Below, one piece after another: positions 63,059 through 64,000 of a stretch of 64,000 nt of DNA. Below the pieces are notes generated by a model. The model was not told where the DNA came from, made no database searches, and saw only the letters and a list, made by a program, of their open reading frames with translations. Each line of letters starts with the position of its first letter. Within the stretch, counting starts at the first letter, position 1. The DNA is taken from NCBI RefSeq assembly GCF_000143685.1, contig NC_014328.1:2728001-2792000 (forward strand). Direction: 5' to 3'. This DNA is from Clostridium ljungdahlii DSM 13528 (GTDB lineage: Bacteria; Bacillota; Clostridia; Clostridiales; Clostridiaceae). The translations under genes and the position numbers were made by a program.

Positions 63059-63964
63059 CTACTTTAATTTTTCATCTATCTTTTGAATATATCCATTTAC
63101 CAATTTATCATTATAAGGTGCCTGTGAATACCAAAATTTATTATTACTATTTTTTTGCCCAAAATATTTTGATTTTAAAATTATTTCTGGCCTGTATTCA
63201 AAATGCAGAATGTCAAAATGACTCCACTTTCCACCCCATACAAAACCATTTTTTTCAAATACATCTACAATTTCTTTTGGGTATTCCTGTATTCTCTTAT
63301 CTCCTTCTTCTTTAGTCACCCATTTCCAGTAATCTCTCCTATCTCTAGCAAGATCAATAGCTATTCCAAAGGAATGTGGACTTAACAAGCTCGTTCCCGA
63401 AATACACCTGTAATTAAATGTACCACTGCTTGGAAACAAGGCCTTATAAACTTTTGGATTTCTCTGGGAAATAGGCATCAATTCTTTTACAGCACTTTCA
63501 AGAGATTTAGCGGCATTGTTATTTCCATTAAACTGAAATCTTCTATATCCCAAATTAGCCATTTTAAGATTAGACTCTATGGCCTTTCTATCGCAGCCAT
63601 AAACTTCTTTTAAAAGGCGATATGTCCTAACTCTTCCAGGATCAAAATCTTTTTCCATTACTCCATTTATGGTACCTATGGGATAGGTTTGTTCCAGCAT
63701 ATCCTGTAGATCCGTATTATACATTTTTTCCTGGAAATTTTTACTATCCTTATCATCATATAAAATTCTTTTACCAGACTTTGTAACTACATATACCTTC
63801 CCATCATTACTTTTTTCGAGATCTGTAATATATTCTGGGTAGGCCATCATAAGACACAAAATATCCTGTTTCATTGTGGTATAATAATCATCTGTCAATG
63901 CCTTTACAGGGCTTACACATACACAAATCAATAATAGTGCTATTATAATTATCTTTTTTTTCAT
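63059..63964 (-). CDS. M15-family D-Ala-D-Ala carboxypeptidase-like protein, secreted
   Basis: A 301-residue protein with signal peptide about 1-22 (VSPVKA). The zinc-site motifs are SPHSFGIAIDLA (His...Asp) and HFDILHFEYRPE (Glu and His) of M15/VanY-type peptidases. It trims peptidoglycan stem peptides or cross-bridges. Same strand as the amidase gene (about 120 bp downstream), so both may act in wall remodelling. Confidence 0.88.
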   Translation of the reverse strand: MKKKIIIIALLLICVCVSPVKALTDDYYTTMKQDILCLMMAYPEYITDLEKSNDGKVYVVTKSGKRILYDDKDSKNFQEKMYNTDLQDMLEQTYPIGTINGVMEKDFDPGRVRTYRLLKEVYGCDRKAIESNLKMANLGYRRFQFNGNNNAAKSLESAVKELMPISQRNPKVYKALFPSSGTFNYRCISGTSLLSPHSFGIAIDLARDRRDYWKWVTKEEGDKRIQEYPKEIVDVFEKNGFVWGGKWSHFDILHFEYRPEIILKSKYFGQKNSNNKFWYSQAPYNDKLVNGYIQKIDEKLK

Positions 63965-64000
63965 AATATAGACTCCTTGTCAATAAGTAAGTGATTCACA

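Overview
The window looks like chromosomal DNA of a low-GC, spore-forming, anaerobic Clostridium. Codon use is very AT-rich, ribosome binding sites are strong AGGAGG types, and there is an alpha/beta-type SASP gene, a CWB2 cell-wall protein and LytTR, PadR and GntR regulators. The zinc secondary-alcohol dehydrogenase next to an iron-type butanol dehydrogenase, each behind an AcoR-like sigma-54 activator, resembles what I recall of the acetogens C. ljungdahlii, C. autoethanogenum and C. ragsdalei. That species guess rests on memory, not on a search.

Layout. 1-1759: 5' part of a TetM-like ribosomal-protection GTPase. 2058-4785: an ABC exporter with a regulator that joins a degenerate ABC ATPase domain to a LytTR DNA-binding domain. 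4992-6790: a convergent EamA/CDF transporter pair. 6813-10337: an orphan BREX methyltransferase, PglX. 10694-14811: a 106-aa unknown, YibE/F, ClpA and ClpS. 15107-20477: CWB2 protein, SASP, chemoreceptor, flavoprotein. 20549-25177: MFS exporter with a possible leader peptide, XRE/DUF2975 pair, TraB/GumN protein, PadR plus membrane protein. 25428-32542: the duplicated activator/alcohol dehydrogenase region. 32767-35953: csoR-copA-copZ copper operon. 36083-40738: HAD phosphatase, WG-repeat protein, TerC-like protein, PadR, DegV. 41256-46715: two MtaA/UroD-type methyltransferase-like genes flanking an MFS gene, with a divergent PucR-type regulator. 46764-51529: solute-binding protein, a small YciI-like gene behind a consensus promoter with a LexA box, AI-2E transporter, molybdenum cofactor genes and small membrane proteins. 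51606-64000: LTA synthase-like sulfatase, two-component system, GntR-ABC operon, a broken MBL gene, azoreductase, BlaI/M56 pair, amidase and M15 peptidase.

Two stories stand out. First, activator + UAS + sigma-54 promoter + alcohol dehydrogenase was duplicated in tandem. In the second copy the dehydrogenase is gone except for its last 12 codons and stop (31300-31340), so the second sigma-54 promoter now drives the iron-type dehydrogenase. Second, at least eight copies (A-H) of a structured 120-230 bp repeat are scattered through the window. They show covarying stems, a TTTAT left flank and no target duplication. One copy can be compared with an uninterrupted paralogous site, and some carry an optional inner hairpin module. 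They look like non-autonomous IS200/IS605-type (PATE-like) elements; no transposase is present in the window. A separate ~58 bp inverted repeat lies just upstream of the ribosome binding sites of pglX, clpS and degV and creates misleading N-terminal ORF extensions for the first two.
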